DNA of 64,000 nt from assembly GCA_007449985.2 (NCBI GenBank), contig VIIQ02000582.1, positions 310,001-374,000 of the forward strand, read 5' to 3'. The DNA comes from Desmodesmus armatus (taxonomy: Eukaryota > Chlorophyta > Chlorophyceae > Sphaeropleales > Scenedesmaceae). The notes under the pieces were generated by a model that was not told the DNA's origin, ran no database searches, and was given only the letters and a program-made list of their open reading frames with translations. This document shows, one piece after another, positions 11,401-20,479 of this stretch. The first letter of the stretch is position 1, and the number at the start of each line of letters is the position of its first letter. The position numbers were made by a program, and so were the translations under genes.

Positions 11401-12386
11401 ACATGCTCAACACACCTGCAGGTGATAAGAGCAGCAGCAACAGACTCATCACCAAACAGGCTTCCCCCTGGAGCCTCCAAAAAAAACAACGGCACCAGCA
11501 CGAGTACGGCACATGCATGACTATTGCAGGGATGTGCTGCCCCTCTTGAATACTGACGACCGAGGGATAGGGGGTTCAGTTGGTGGACTGCGAGGACATG
11601 TGGACTCCTGCCAGGGACTGTCTAGGGCTTTGGGGGAGCCGCAAGCACACATGGGTGTTGCGGTCACAAGGGGTGCTCCCACGCGCTGTGTTGCTGCCGG
11701 GCCATGTTGCTGCTGCTGTTTGAAAACCAATGACGGCTCAGCAGTGTCGCCAGCCACCAAGCCGGCAAGGCAGCTATGGTGATAGGGGCAACACAACCAA
11801 CAGGCCCAGCACAGCATGCTCCTGCACTGCAGCACGCCTGCCTGTAAGGGCCTTGTGCTGACCCCAGCCCTTGCCCAAAAAGCCAACATGCTGCGCCGCC
11901 CAGAGTGTGGTTGACACCAACGCCACGCTGCTTGACTGTCTGATCAGTGTGCTGATATGTGTTTGGCTCTCCATGACATGAAAACTCAGTCAGTACCCCC
12001 AGTAGTCCCCCAAGCGGCAGCAGCATGCCCCCCTCCTGACCTCCCTGTCCTGCACCACCATATATACCAGGTGGTACATATGGTACAACATCTGCACAAA
12101 TACAAAGGCCAGATTTATGCTGGTGTCTGACTCACCAATCTGCTTTGGCGCTCAACTGCTGGAATACTCCAACCATAGATGCCAGCTCATCCTCCAGAGT
12201 GCGACAGGGCCGCACCCTGCTGGGCATCTGCAGTGTGCCATAGACTGTGCTGCCGTCTTCTGTTTCATAGGACTTGCGAGTCTCGATGATGACCCGACAG
12301 CCAGGCAGCTCTAGCTCTGCTGGGGCAAGCTGCAAGCTGCTCGCTGCAAGCTGCTGTGCTGTTCCAGTGCTTGCCGCGGACTGCAT
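1204..12386 (-). CDS. CPL1/CPL2-like RNA polymerase II CTD phosphatase (FCP1/HAD family) with poly-Q region and dsRBD-like C-terminus
   Basis: Predicted nuclear phosphatase acting on the RNA polymerase II C-terminal domain. Phase-compatible minus-strand exons (approximate): 10204-10334, 10050-10133 (duplicated exon), 9336-9513, 8852-8960, 8276-8391, 7672-7935, 7110-7318, 6627-6730, 6231-6401, 1830-5536 and 1204-1354. Two further 5' exons are probable (12136-12386 with the first in-frame ATG, and 10762-10852); their connection is unresolved. The exon at 9336-9513 carries the HAD nucleophile motif LDLDQTL. The exon at 7672-7935 carries RIDP and VRPKWEDL, and 7110-7318 begins RFEVYICTTAARQYAEALW, closely matching plant CPL1/CPL2 (from memory). 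The motif IV region at 6627-6730 reads VVVDPWTDVYD, so the usual DD is DP. The 1.2-kb-plus terminal region is mostly Gln/Ala runs and ends in a segment resembling a dsRNA-binding domain, as in CPL1/2. The family call is firm; 5' end and start are not. Confidence 0.85.
1830..5536 (-). CDS. Giant poly-Gln/poly-Ala C-terminal exon of the CPL-like phosphatase gene
   Basis: One exon of about 1,235 codons. It opens at an acceptor ending TGTACACAG and reads EIKKQADTLTTDGLPES in phase 0, continuing directly from KRLKD at the end of the 6231-6401 exon. It closes at a GTATGT donor after EYHEDG. Most of it is Gln and Ala homopolymer encoded by sense CAG/GCx runs, so it is probably disordered. Two more complex segments stand out: SPEEVWQLLQAAAESPGDAG with the following 40 residues (near 3,420-3,560), and LKSLGVKSCEIMLMQQLLQ (near 3,210-3,290), both predicted helical. 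CAG runs are stop-free in every frame, so the length of the open frame alone is weak evidence. The two phase-matched junctions and the non-repetitive islands are what support it. Confidence 0.75.
5880..6060 (+). repeat. Dispersed repeat, copy A (inside a phosphatase intron)
   Basis: About 175 bp beginning with a G-run and CTTGTTACAAGTGGATACTT and ending in an A-run followed by a CA-rich tract. A copy about 90 percent identical by eye lies at 40960-41137 in the same orientation. A fragment of the first 55 bp lies inverted at 51262-51316. I see no coding capacity or terminal inverted repeat. It may be the end of a non-autonomous transposon or SINE-like element. Copy A sits between the phosphatase exons ending at 6231 and starting at 5536. 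Confidence 0.7.
8402..8444. repeat. CAG/CTG microsatellite abutting a 3' splice site
   Basis: About 14 triplets. On the sense (minus) strand it is CTG, followed by CCGCCGCCTGCAG and the exon GACATCATC at 8391. It occupies the polypyrimidine-tract position of the intron. Confidence 0.85.
8751..8845 (-). repeat. Dispersed repeat shared with 63768-63880
   Basis: On the minus strand, about 88 bp (from TCTGGTTTGTTC to GTGTAACTTTGAATTGA) match the plus strand at 63790-63880 with about six mismatches by eye. It lies in the phosphatase intron between exons 8852-8960 and 8276-8391. Function is unknown. Confidence 0.8.
9480..9935. repeat. Triplicated 3' splice site plus exon start in the phosphatase gene
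   Basis: Three direct copies about 147 and 157 bp apart start near 9487, 9634 and 9791. Each contains, on the minus strand, an acceptor TGCATGCAG followed by coding for GPRKVPVWWGYT(V/M)PGL. Only the copy next to 9336-9513 runs on into the DLDQT motif. The other two diverge after PGL into ACSGR and hit stops or lose the frame, so they look like decoy acceptors. Confidence 0.85.
10035..10334. repeat. Tandem duplicated internal exon of the phosphatase gene
   Basis: Two exons about 155 bp apart both encode SYEQRALELVLV(P/H)VWVTE and both end in an AAG donor. The shorter copy at 10050-10133 has an acceptor GTGCAG and is phase 1 at both ends, so it could be included, skipped or swapped without a frameshift. 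Confidence 0.8.
10853..12135 (-). other. Unresolved 5' part of the phosphatase gene, probably mostly intron
   Basis: No exon can be assigned between the probable exons 12136-12386 (ends phase 2) and 10762-10852 (starts phase 1), so at least one exon is missing from my model. A direct repeat of about 75 bp lies at 11336-11390 and 11409-11461 (ACACACCTGCAGGT, then ATAAGAGCAGCAGCAACAGA). Open frames here are low complexity. Confidence 0.4.
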
Positions 12387-15300
12387 GGCTGGCTGGACTA
12401 TCTGCTGGCCACTATCATGCTGACTCCAGATTAACCAATATCTGTTGCGCCTGATGCAGCACCGGGAGCACACGCTGGGAGGGGCCTTTGCTGCCTAGAC
12501 CAGCAACAGTAGGCCGGGAGCAGCAGAGACAATAGAGTGATGCCGAGGGATGCGACAATCTGATGTATGTGTCACACGTTAGCACGATTATTCAGAAACG
12601 CACAGCGCAGAAAGAGATGGAGGTGAAGCTTCGAGATCCCCCAGGTGTTGATGGAGCAGAGGCAGGGAATCCGCCACTTGCACAGTTACTGTCTCCAAGG
12701 TGCAGCCGTGCAATCACGTCTTGGTGGGCCGGGGCACCTTTGATTTTTATCAAGGTTACCTTGGGCTTGTACCAGGCCCTAGGGCCCTAGCCTAGTAGGT
12801 CCCAAGATAAGCTTGTCAACTTCACGGGATGCTGGTGAGAGAGTTGTGGCTGCAAAACCTTCCAGAAAATGGCTGTTTCATAGCTGCAGCTTCTCGAGGT
12901 TCTGCACACCCATGCACGCTGACTTATGCATGCTGTGCCACGGTGTGCGGGGGGGGGGGGGGGGGGGGGGGAATTCCAAACTAGTCCCGCTGAACTGCTA
13001 TAGTTACATGTATGTTCAAATCGTCACGTACCATACCCAGCGGGCAATGATCAGGCAGTCTTCAGTCCACAGTGCATACGCATACCCGTAAGTCCTTCTA
13101 GAAGCACACCCGGCCAATGCAGAACAGTCACAGGGACAGCCGTGCATCCATCAACAGTCCAATACACGCCTTGCCGGGCCAGCCCCAGACCCCTGCCCAC
13201 CTCTAACACAACTGCACATATTGTCCAGCACACCTGCACCACCGCTCCATCCCACACCTCCAACAAACGCCTGCTACCGCAGCAGCTGCCGCAGGCACCA
13301 ATGCCAATCACCACCTTGCACCATCCACCCTGTCCAACGTGCACGAGCCTCTACCAGTTAGGTGTGGCAGCAGCACTGAGAGAAGGCTCACTGTGGTCTT
13401 GACAGGTCAACAAGGAGGGCGGGTGCCTTGATGGCTCGGCCTGATGACGCGCAAAAGAGCCGTCAGCACAGTGTCAGCACAGTGTCGAAGTGTCACTGAC
13501 ATCACAGCTCAAACACCGAGTCGAAGCTGCAACAGACACTGTCACTGGTTGTCCCAGAACGGGCTGGTGGGCCGGTCGTCCCATCAACTGGCATCAACTC
13601 CACATGCCTGGCGTGCCATGCATTATGCACACATGCACCAGCTTGACAAGGGAGAGACGCCTAGGACGCCTCTGGCCGCTGGACCCCGCCAGGAGCGCAG
13701 GCACGGGCCGGACGGCTGCAGCAACAAAAACGACGGTACACAAGCCTGCACCCAGGTACCCTACACATACTATGGCTAGCAGTCACCTACTGGCTGCACA
13801 GTGCAGGCCGTCATACCTTGCATGCGCAAAACCCACCACCACGGTCGCCGAATGGTGCATTCCTGCACGTTGACAGCACTTTGGGAGCTCTGCCAGGCTG
13901 CGTTGCTATCCTCAGACCTCCTGCAGGGTTTAGGGTTTAGGGTCCTCCTAAACCCTGACCATGTTGAGTTCCCCACGCTGTCACAGCACCTGGCACACAA
14001 CCCTGTGCCAGACAATTAGAAAGCAGCCTCTGCCATCCGCATGTCACACCAGGCATGGAAAGGGCTTTGTAGGAGCTGATAGGGTTCAGGACATCTCTCA
14101 CTTGAAGCTACCACCATTACGCAAGCCACTGCCCTGGGACAGGGGGCCTGCGTACAGCAACAACAAGTGGCCGATGTCTGCTGCCCCGCATGTACACCCA
14201 CAGAACATCATGACGGCAAGTCGTAGTCACGCCCAACAAGGTCAATTGTCAACGCACACCCGAAACACAAAAATGATGTACGAACGCAGAGGGGAGCCAC
14301 CTGCGCACAGGAGCACAGCTGTATGCCTGATTGAGAAGGCAACAGCCAGCAGTAGATTGGTTTTGGCAGCACATCCTCTCTTCAGCAAGAGGAATGCTGC
14401 TTGAAATTGAGTTATATGGGCTTGTGACCGTCCCACGGTCCACTGTGCACACAGCCCGCATACCAGACAACAAGCTTGCAGCTGCTGCTCCCCAACGAAG
14501 GCTGGTGAGCAGCAGCATGCAACAAATCAATAATTCAGGACACAACCCTTCCCTGTGGGATGTGTCCCGGAAGCCCAAGGGTCCCTGCCAACACCCTGCA
14601 CCCACCCTGCCCACCCTGAACAATCCACAAAGATTCACTGAGGATGGTGTACTAGCAACGGGTCGGTCACCCTCCTGCTTGCGTAGCGCTGCACCACCAG
14701 CCATGCTGAAACGTAGCTGCAGCAGTATGCCAGGTCAGGTAACTGCTGCGACAGTGTCCTTGCAGTTGTGTGTGACATGCATGGTCACACTCACCGCATC
14801 CTGAGTGTCCCAGTCAAGCCAGCACCAGGCATTACGCCACACCCTCGCCCCTACCAACCTCGCCCGACCATGCACACACGCCCGCACTCGCCCACGTACA
14901 CCACCGCAGGTCCTCACCCACAAGAAACAACACAGCTCTCGATGCAGCTGTACACACACACGTGCCACCATCTGATACTACTCCGCACAGCAACACAGCA
15001 CCACCAACAAACAAGCCATCAAGGGGAGACCTGGCAAATGCGCCAGGTTCATGAGTGGAGAGATGGGCATGCGCCATGCACCCTGGTTCGGTTGGATGGT
15101 TGTTTGTGCCCAACCACTGATCGAGACCACGGGGCCTCTCACAATCACTCCCACCCCTAGGCTGTGAACGTCCACCCACTGGGGTGGCTTGTCCACACAG
15201 ATGCACCCTGCCTTGCCAGTACTACTGACTCCCTGAGAGAAGGGGTCACCCCGATGCATGCAGCATCGCCTGGGCTCTTGCATGGGTTGGTTGGATGCTG

Positions 15301-16231
15301 ATGCCGCTGCTTCCACGCCTGGCTCCTGCATGCCTACAACGATGCAGCTGCCACTGCTGTGCACGCATGCGGCACAAAGAATACTGGGTAGCTCTGATCA
15401 GAAGATGGGATGGATGAGAGGAACAGGCAGCCAGCTCACGAGAGTGGTGCTGCTTTTGCTTATAATGCTCCAATGCACACACACCTGCGTCGCCATACTA
15501 TTCAGCAGCCTGATGACACCACCACTGGGCAGTGTGAGTGCTACTGAGTAATAGAGGGAGTGATAGTAATACGAAACTGGGATGAATGCCCACACAAATG
15601 CCAAGGGATGCTCATATAGGCTACAAGAGGGGGCTGCAAAGGCACCGCTGCTGGTACAACACCACAGAGGTGGTACGTGTAGACAAGCTGTAGTAGTAGT
15701 GGTAATGGTACCACACAGGGGTCGTTTCTGCTGGGCGGCCAGCACCGCTTACGATTGTGGTGCTGACCCGCACCAAGCTCTGCGAACATTCCAGGCACCA
15801 CAGCAGTCAAGCCTGCTAACAGCCGGTGCGCTACTCAACCACCTCGAAAGGTCTGCTGCTTCTGAGCAGAAGAATGGATCGGCACACAGATGAGACTCGC
15901 ACAGATGCAGTGCCCAAGGCCAGAGGTCATCTTCTTATGACAAGCTGTGGGGTGACAAGCTAGCTGCGTGAGGGCCAAGCGGCAGGCTCGCCCTTACACA
16001 TGCACACACGTGCACACTGATGCAACCCCCAGGTATGCAGCGCCCCACCGTCTGCAGCACACCCAGCGATGACAGACTGATGGCAGGTGTCCTACTGTGC
16101 TGCACCAACTGAGATCACGGCCTGTGCCCAGCCTTGTGATGCAAGACGCTGAGCGTTCAGCAGGGCAGGTTCTACTGCCCTGCTGCTTTTGCCGCTGCTT
16201 CTGTTGCTGCTGTCGCTCCCGCCGCTGCTGC
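12387..16231. other. Gene-poor interval with homopolymer and telomere-like motif
   Basis: No recognisable protein on either strand, although several open frames of 60-157 codons exist. There is a G run of about 23 at 12949-12971. A telomere-like block at about 13928-13960 reads TTTAGGGTTTAGGG, then an inverted CCTAAACCCTG. The rest is unstructured, non-repetitive sequence between the convergently unlinked phosphatase and bestrophin genes. Confidence 0.45.
13928..13960. repeat. Interstitial telomere-like TTTAGGG motif with inverted arm
   Basis: GGGTTTAGGGTTTAGGG is followed a few bases later by CCTAAACCC, making a short foldback. TTTAGGG is the telomere unit of plants and many green algae. 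Confidence 0.6.
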
Positions 16232-17846
16232 TTACACAGACGTTGCGGGTGTGATGTCGACGCTGCCATTAGCAGAGTCTGCAGTTATCGTGATGACAGC
16301 CTCACGTGGGGACTCGCTGTCCACGGTGAGGACCACGGGCTTGCTCTGCGCACCCTTTTCCTGCGCGCCCTTTTCCTTTGCTGCTGTGCTGGCGCCAGAC
16401 ATAGCAATGTTCAGGCCCGCAATCAGGGGCGAGTTGCCCCTGAGGCCGCCCGAGGGCCCTCCCAGAGTGCTGTTGGCGTGGGACATCGCCAGCACGGACT
16501 GCACGTCGCGCTGCACGTTGGCGCAGAACTGATCGAACGCGATCACCTGCGTCAGAGATTAGTAGCAAACAAGCAAACGTCATCGTACACGTGCGCTTGC
16601 GTTTGCTTCTGCGCACCCCGGAACAGCGTGTGCTCGCACATGCCGCTAAGAAAGCGGACAAAGCACCTGACAGTAACACACAACGCGACTCGACAGTCCT
16701 CATGTCCGACTCACGTGGAAAGGCTCCTCAATGTAGCTGGAGATGCCTTCGATGCCCAGCACCAGGAAGGAAATCATCACCGCCAGCACAGGACTGCCCC
16801 ACTCCGCCAGCGGCCACAGCAGCAGGGGGATGCAGTGGATGTAGCACAGCAAGAAGCGAGATGTGTGCCTGCAGACATATGCCAGGCACAACCATGTCAA
16901 TCACCCCTCCCACTCTCCTCAAACAGGTGCCAGACAGAGGGGTTCATTTGCTCCGCAAACCGTTTTCTTTGGCCGGCGTGGCTTTCTGCAGGTTTTTGTG
17001 GGCTCCCAACACATACTTTGGTGAAAAGCTGCACACAGCTTGCAAAGCGTCGAAAGCATCACTGGGTTTCTGGTAGATGTAAATCCTCATGACCAATGCA
17101 TGACCTGGTATATGCCGAGAAAATGGTTGTGTGGGCTGTGTTCAAGAGGGCGCGGCCGTTTTTGGGGGCCCCGCCAACATGCCTGACCCTAAGCACATAC
17201 GTCAACATACTACGAGCCTCACCTGGTGTATGCCGAGGGGATGGCTGTGTTGTAGATCCTGTTGCAGCCCCCAAACTCATACGTGTAAGTACTGATCAGC
17301 CGGTCGATACGGGTCTTCACAATGCTGTCAGCATCCACGGCGTTCAGGATGGTGGACAGCGCCTGCCCCACTGCGAGGGGACGGTGGCGCTGCGCCAGCA
17401 GCCACGCAATTTCCTCCGGCATAAGCAGACCTGCACAGGCGGCACATAGTCTCACCCAAAGCGCCTGATACCGGCAGGCCACAAATCTCTCACAAAACAG
17501 AAAGCCTGCCTGAGCCCCACACAACCAGATTCACAATACAGTAATTTGGGGGCAGGGTCCCAACTTCGGCGCTAGCCAGCAAGCCTCGGGCTCATGAGGG
17601 TGCCCAGAGGGCCTACTTGCGTACCCCAGTCTCTTAGGTCAGGTGTGAGGGCGATTGAAATCGACACCAAGCCAGCCGTCACTTTGAATTCACTCTGGAT
17701 CAGCATCGCCACCCACCTTGCAGCTCCTCCTTGAGAGGTGACTTTGGCCGCACCATGGACTTGACTGCCCACATGGTGGCAGCAGTCCACCTGATGCTGG
17801 CCTGAACCAGCTGCGGCTGATGCGGCGGGATGTACGCCACAGCCTA

Positions 17847-17889
<43 letters not shown>

Positions 17890-18605
17890 GATCTCAGCAT
17901 GAGCTGCAGGACTTGTAGGGCATGCCCCAAAACTTCTGAACACAATATGGTCACACGACAGACCGTAGTACGCAGTCAACGCACTGTGCCTGCCTTGCAT
18001 CTGTCCTACCCTTGCAGTACACCCGAGGTTTGTGCAGCGACCAAGCCAAAACCCCCTCCACCGTCCCTCACAACAGCTGTGCATCAAACTCACCGCGCGC
18101 GCCAAGTCATGTGCAGTGGATGTCAGCATGCCGACCTTTGCGCGCGCCTCCCACCAGCGCGCGTAGCTGCTGTTGGTCTTGAACACCAGCAGCAGTGTCA
18201 GGGCAAAGGTGATGGCAGAGAAGAATGTCTCCACAGCAGCAACACTCAGCATGGGCCAGCCGTACCACTGCACAGCAGAAGGAGGAGAAGCACCACAGTC
18301 GCTTTCAGTCAGTTGCAAAGAAGCAATCAAGCTGAGAGGATAGCTTGCAAAGCACAGCAGGAAACAGCAGCAACGCTGAGCATGAGCTAAGCATAACACT
18401 GCAGGGCAAGTGCAACAAAAACCATGCCGACGCATTGGGTGCAGCAGCTGCAACTTATTTCTATGCACCTCAACAGACTTGGTTTATGCTAGTCAGCGTC
18501 CACCCTGCACCCACCTTGACGAGTGTGATGTCATACATGCCCACAGCCACTGACAGGATGCCCACCCACAGCAGCAGGGAGACGTACCCCAGCATGGCCT
18601 TGGCC
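16232..18605 (-). CDS. Bestrophin-like anion channel
   Basis: Membrane channel for chloride or bicarbonate; algal and plant relatives lie in thylakoid or plasma membranes. Six phase-compatible minus exons: 18515-18605, 18094-18267, 17717-17843, 17223-17430, 16715-16868 and 16232-16546 (stop included). The first holds hydrophobic AMLGYVSLLLWVGILSVAVG. The second carries LLLVFKTNSSYARWWEAR, the family hallmark NSSYxRWWEAR. The third has SIRWTAATMWAVKSMVR and the fourth LLMPEEIAWLLAQRHRPL and RIYNTAIPSAYTR. The fifth begins HTSRFLLCYIHC and ends LGIEGISSYIEEPFH, another signature. The last begins VIAFDQFCANV and ends in a Ser/Ala-rich, probably disordered tail. The first listed exon enters in phase 2, so an upstream exon is missing. 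The N-terminus and any transit peptide are undefined. Confidence 0.88.
17100..17258. repeat. Short duplication of a bestrophin 5' splice-site region
   Basis: About 35 bp around the donor at 17223 (ACCTGGTGTATGCCGAGG on the plus strand) recur at 17108-17140 as ACCTGGTATATGCCGAGA, inside the following intron. The copy keeps coding for a SAYTR-like end but its donor reads GTCATG instead of GTGAGG. Confidence 0.65.
17851..17886. repeat. CAG/CTG microsatellite abutting a bestrophin 3' splice site
   Basis: About 12 triplets. On the sense (minus) strand it is CTG followed by GTGTAG and the exon at 17843, so it takes the place of the polypyrimidine tract. Confidence 0.8.
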
Positions 18606-18973
18606 CTGCACACATGCACAGACGGAAGGAGGGAGGGCGTCAGGTCGGTGGTGTTTCTACCGGAGTTCCTGCCAACCAGTGTTTCCGGCAACCGGTGTTT
18701 TTACCAACCAGGCAGCTGGCGTGAGGGGGCAGAGCTACTGCCTGGTTTGGTGTAATGTGTGTGTGTAAGCGCATTGGCAAGGAAGCAGTTTCCTGACTAG
18801 TCCTGGCCTGCTGTTGTGGCCCGTCATGGAGTGATACCACTGTCATCGCACACCAACCCCAAAGATGACTGGTTGGGCAATAAGGGCATACTATCCCCTC
18901 CACCCCCAATCTTGACCCCATCCGTCTGCCACTACCCTTCCCATCCTCGCCCTCATCCCAAGCAACCGGACCC

Positions 18974-19009
<36 letters not shown>

Positions 19010-19893
19010 ACTGCTGCCACAGGTTCCCGCATCAACAACCCTGTCTTCCAGTCCTTCCTGCTTACAGTGACTAGCACCGAAGCCTCCTGCTGATGTGGCC
19101 GCTGCTGATCTGCTGTCAGACGATGCCCCCCACCCGTCTGTCCGCCCACACACTCCCCTTGCCCCCCCCCCCCCCCCCACCCCTGCTTACAGTGACCAGG
19201 GCCGCAGTCTGTGGCGGTGGAAGGCCTGCCTATGCCGGCTCCACTCCATCTCCCCATGACCTGCAACAGCGGCAGCAGCAGCAGCGGCGGCGGAGGCGGC
19301 AACATGAGCACATGCTGGCCTCTGCACAACAAGGCCAAGTCATTTTCCTTCCACCCCGCCTCCACAGCCGCATATCTTCTCCTTCCATGCGAGAGGCCTG
19401 ATAGAGGCTGCTGCTGTAGCTTCAGCCAGGGATGCAGCTGCAGCTGCGTGAGGCATGCAGGCGCCCTGAACGGTAAAACGAGGGCAGCTGTCCTGGGCCC
19501 ACTGATCCGAGTCCTCTGCAAGCCTTGACACCGCAATTATGCAGCCACTGCCTTGGCTACTGTCTTGCTGGCGCCAGGTACTGTTGTGGCTACAGCTGGT
19601 TTGACTGTACACCTGGTTCTGCTTTTGACAGCAATTCAATCTGGAGAAGCCTCCCTGCCTTGACGTTCGCTGCACACACTGGCTTCTGTGCTACTGATGG
19701 TGTTACTGAGAGGTGCCCGACATCGGCCGGATGCACCTGCTGCAGCCGTTGTAGCTTTGTGCTCAGCAGCTGCCCTGGCCATGGAGCTGAGCGAACAGGT
19801 AATCCTAGTCCAGGATCCACGCCCAGACATCATTACTTCACAAACAGCTCGAGCAGCATGCAGCCAGGGCTGTGGCGGGAGTACTGCACCCAC
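18606..19893. other. Intronic or 5' region of the bestrophin gene
   Basis: No exon can be placed with confidence. It contains a CTG run at 18975-19007, a C run at about 19164-19178, and two copies of TGCTTACAGTGAC (about 19059 and 19184) marking a partial duplication. A long minus open frame here is Pro/Leu/Ser low complexity. Confidence 0.35.
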
Positions 19894-20479
19894 CTTGTCC
19901 GAGTACATCTTGTGTTCCTTTTTGCTGAGGACATCTATCACCACACTGGTCTTGCTGAGCTTATCAAGTACCTGCATCAGCGATGAAAACAGTTCACCGT
20001 AGTGTTATAGTGATGTTTGGAGCACTTTGAAGATGGCAGAGGGCACCAAACCAGTTCCAAGGTTTGGGGTGCTGCTGCCATGCATGTGACTGGTGACACC
20101 TCAGCCCGGTTGCTGCTGCTGCTGCCCGATGCTTGACTCACGGGTTGAAATGAAAGAGCCTGCGAAGGCTTAAGTGCAGCAGGCAGCGGGGACTGCTTGC
20201 CGAGCTGGTTGCTCGGCTTCTGCTGTTTCGGTGCTGGCATCGTGTCCAGGGGCCCAAGACAGTCGCCACGCTCTGCTTTTGGCATGCTCAGCCAAAGTGC
20301 TTATGTTCTGTTATTCAATTTGTTTTGACGGTATGGAACGTATTCAAGGACTCACGGGCTGTAGACGCTCCTGAAAGCCGACCCTGCTCATTCCACGGCG
20401 ACACGGCTTGATGCTTTCAGGATCTTCGTCAAACAGCTTGAAAGCCTTGAAACAGTCTCCAGCCAAGCCTCCTCGGCTA
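19894..20479 (-). CDS. Possible 5' exons of the bestrophin gene
   Basis: Three minus-strand pieces have good splice signals and phase 0 ends. 20356-20479 contains AGDCFKAFKLFDEDPESIK and CRRGMSRVGFQERLQP. About 20142-20222 ends KPSQALSFQP. 19894-19971 reads VLDKLSKTSVVIDVLSKK and ends MYSDK. They lie just upstream of the bestrophin exons on the same strand and could encode its N-terminus. The next known exon needs phase 2, so at least one exon between 18606 and 19893 is missing. They could also belong to a separate gene. Confidence 0.4.

Noticed and set aside
16097..17092. Plus frame of 331 codons
   Set aside because: Antisense to four bestrophin exons and introns; Cys/His-rich translation without domain features.
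18640..19536. Minus frame of 298 codons upstream of bestrophin
   Set aside because: Low complexity, crosses several likely splice sites and lacks bestrophin-like sequence, so it was not used as an exon.
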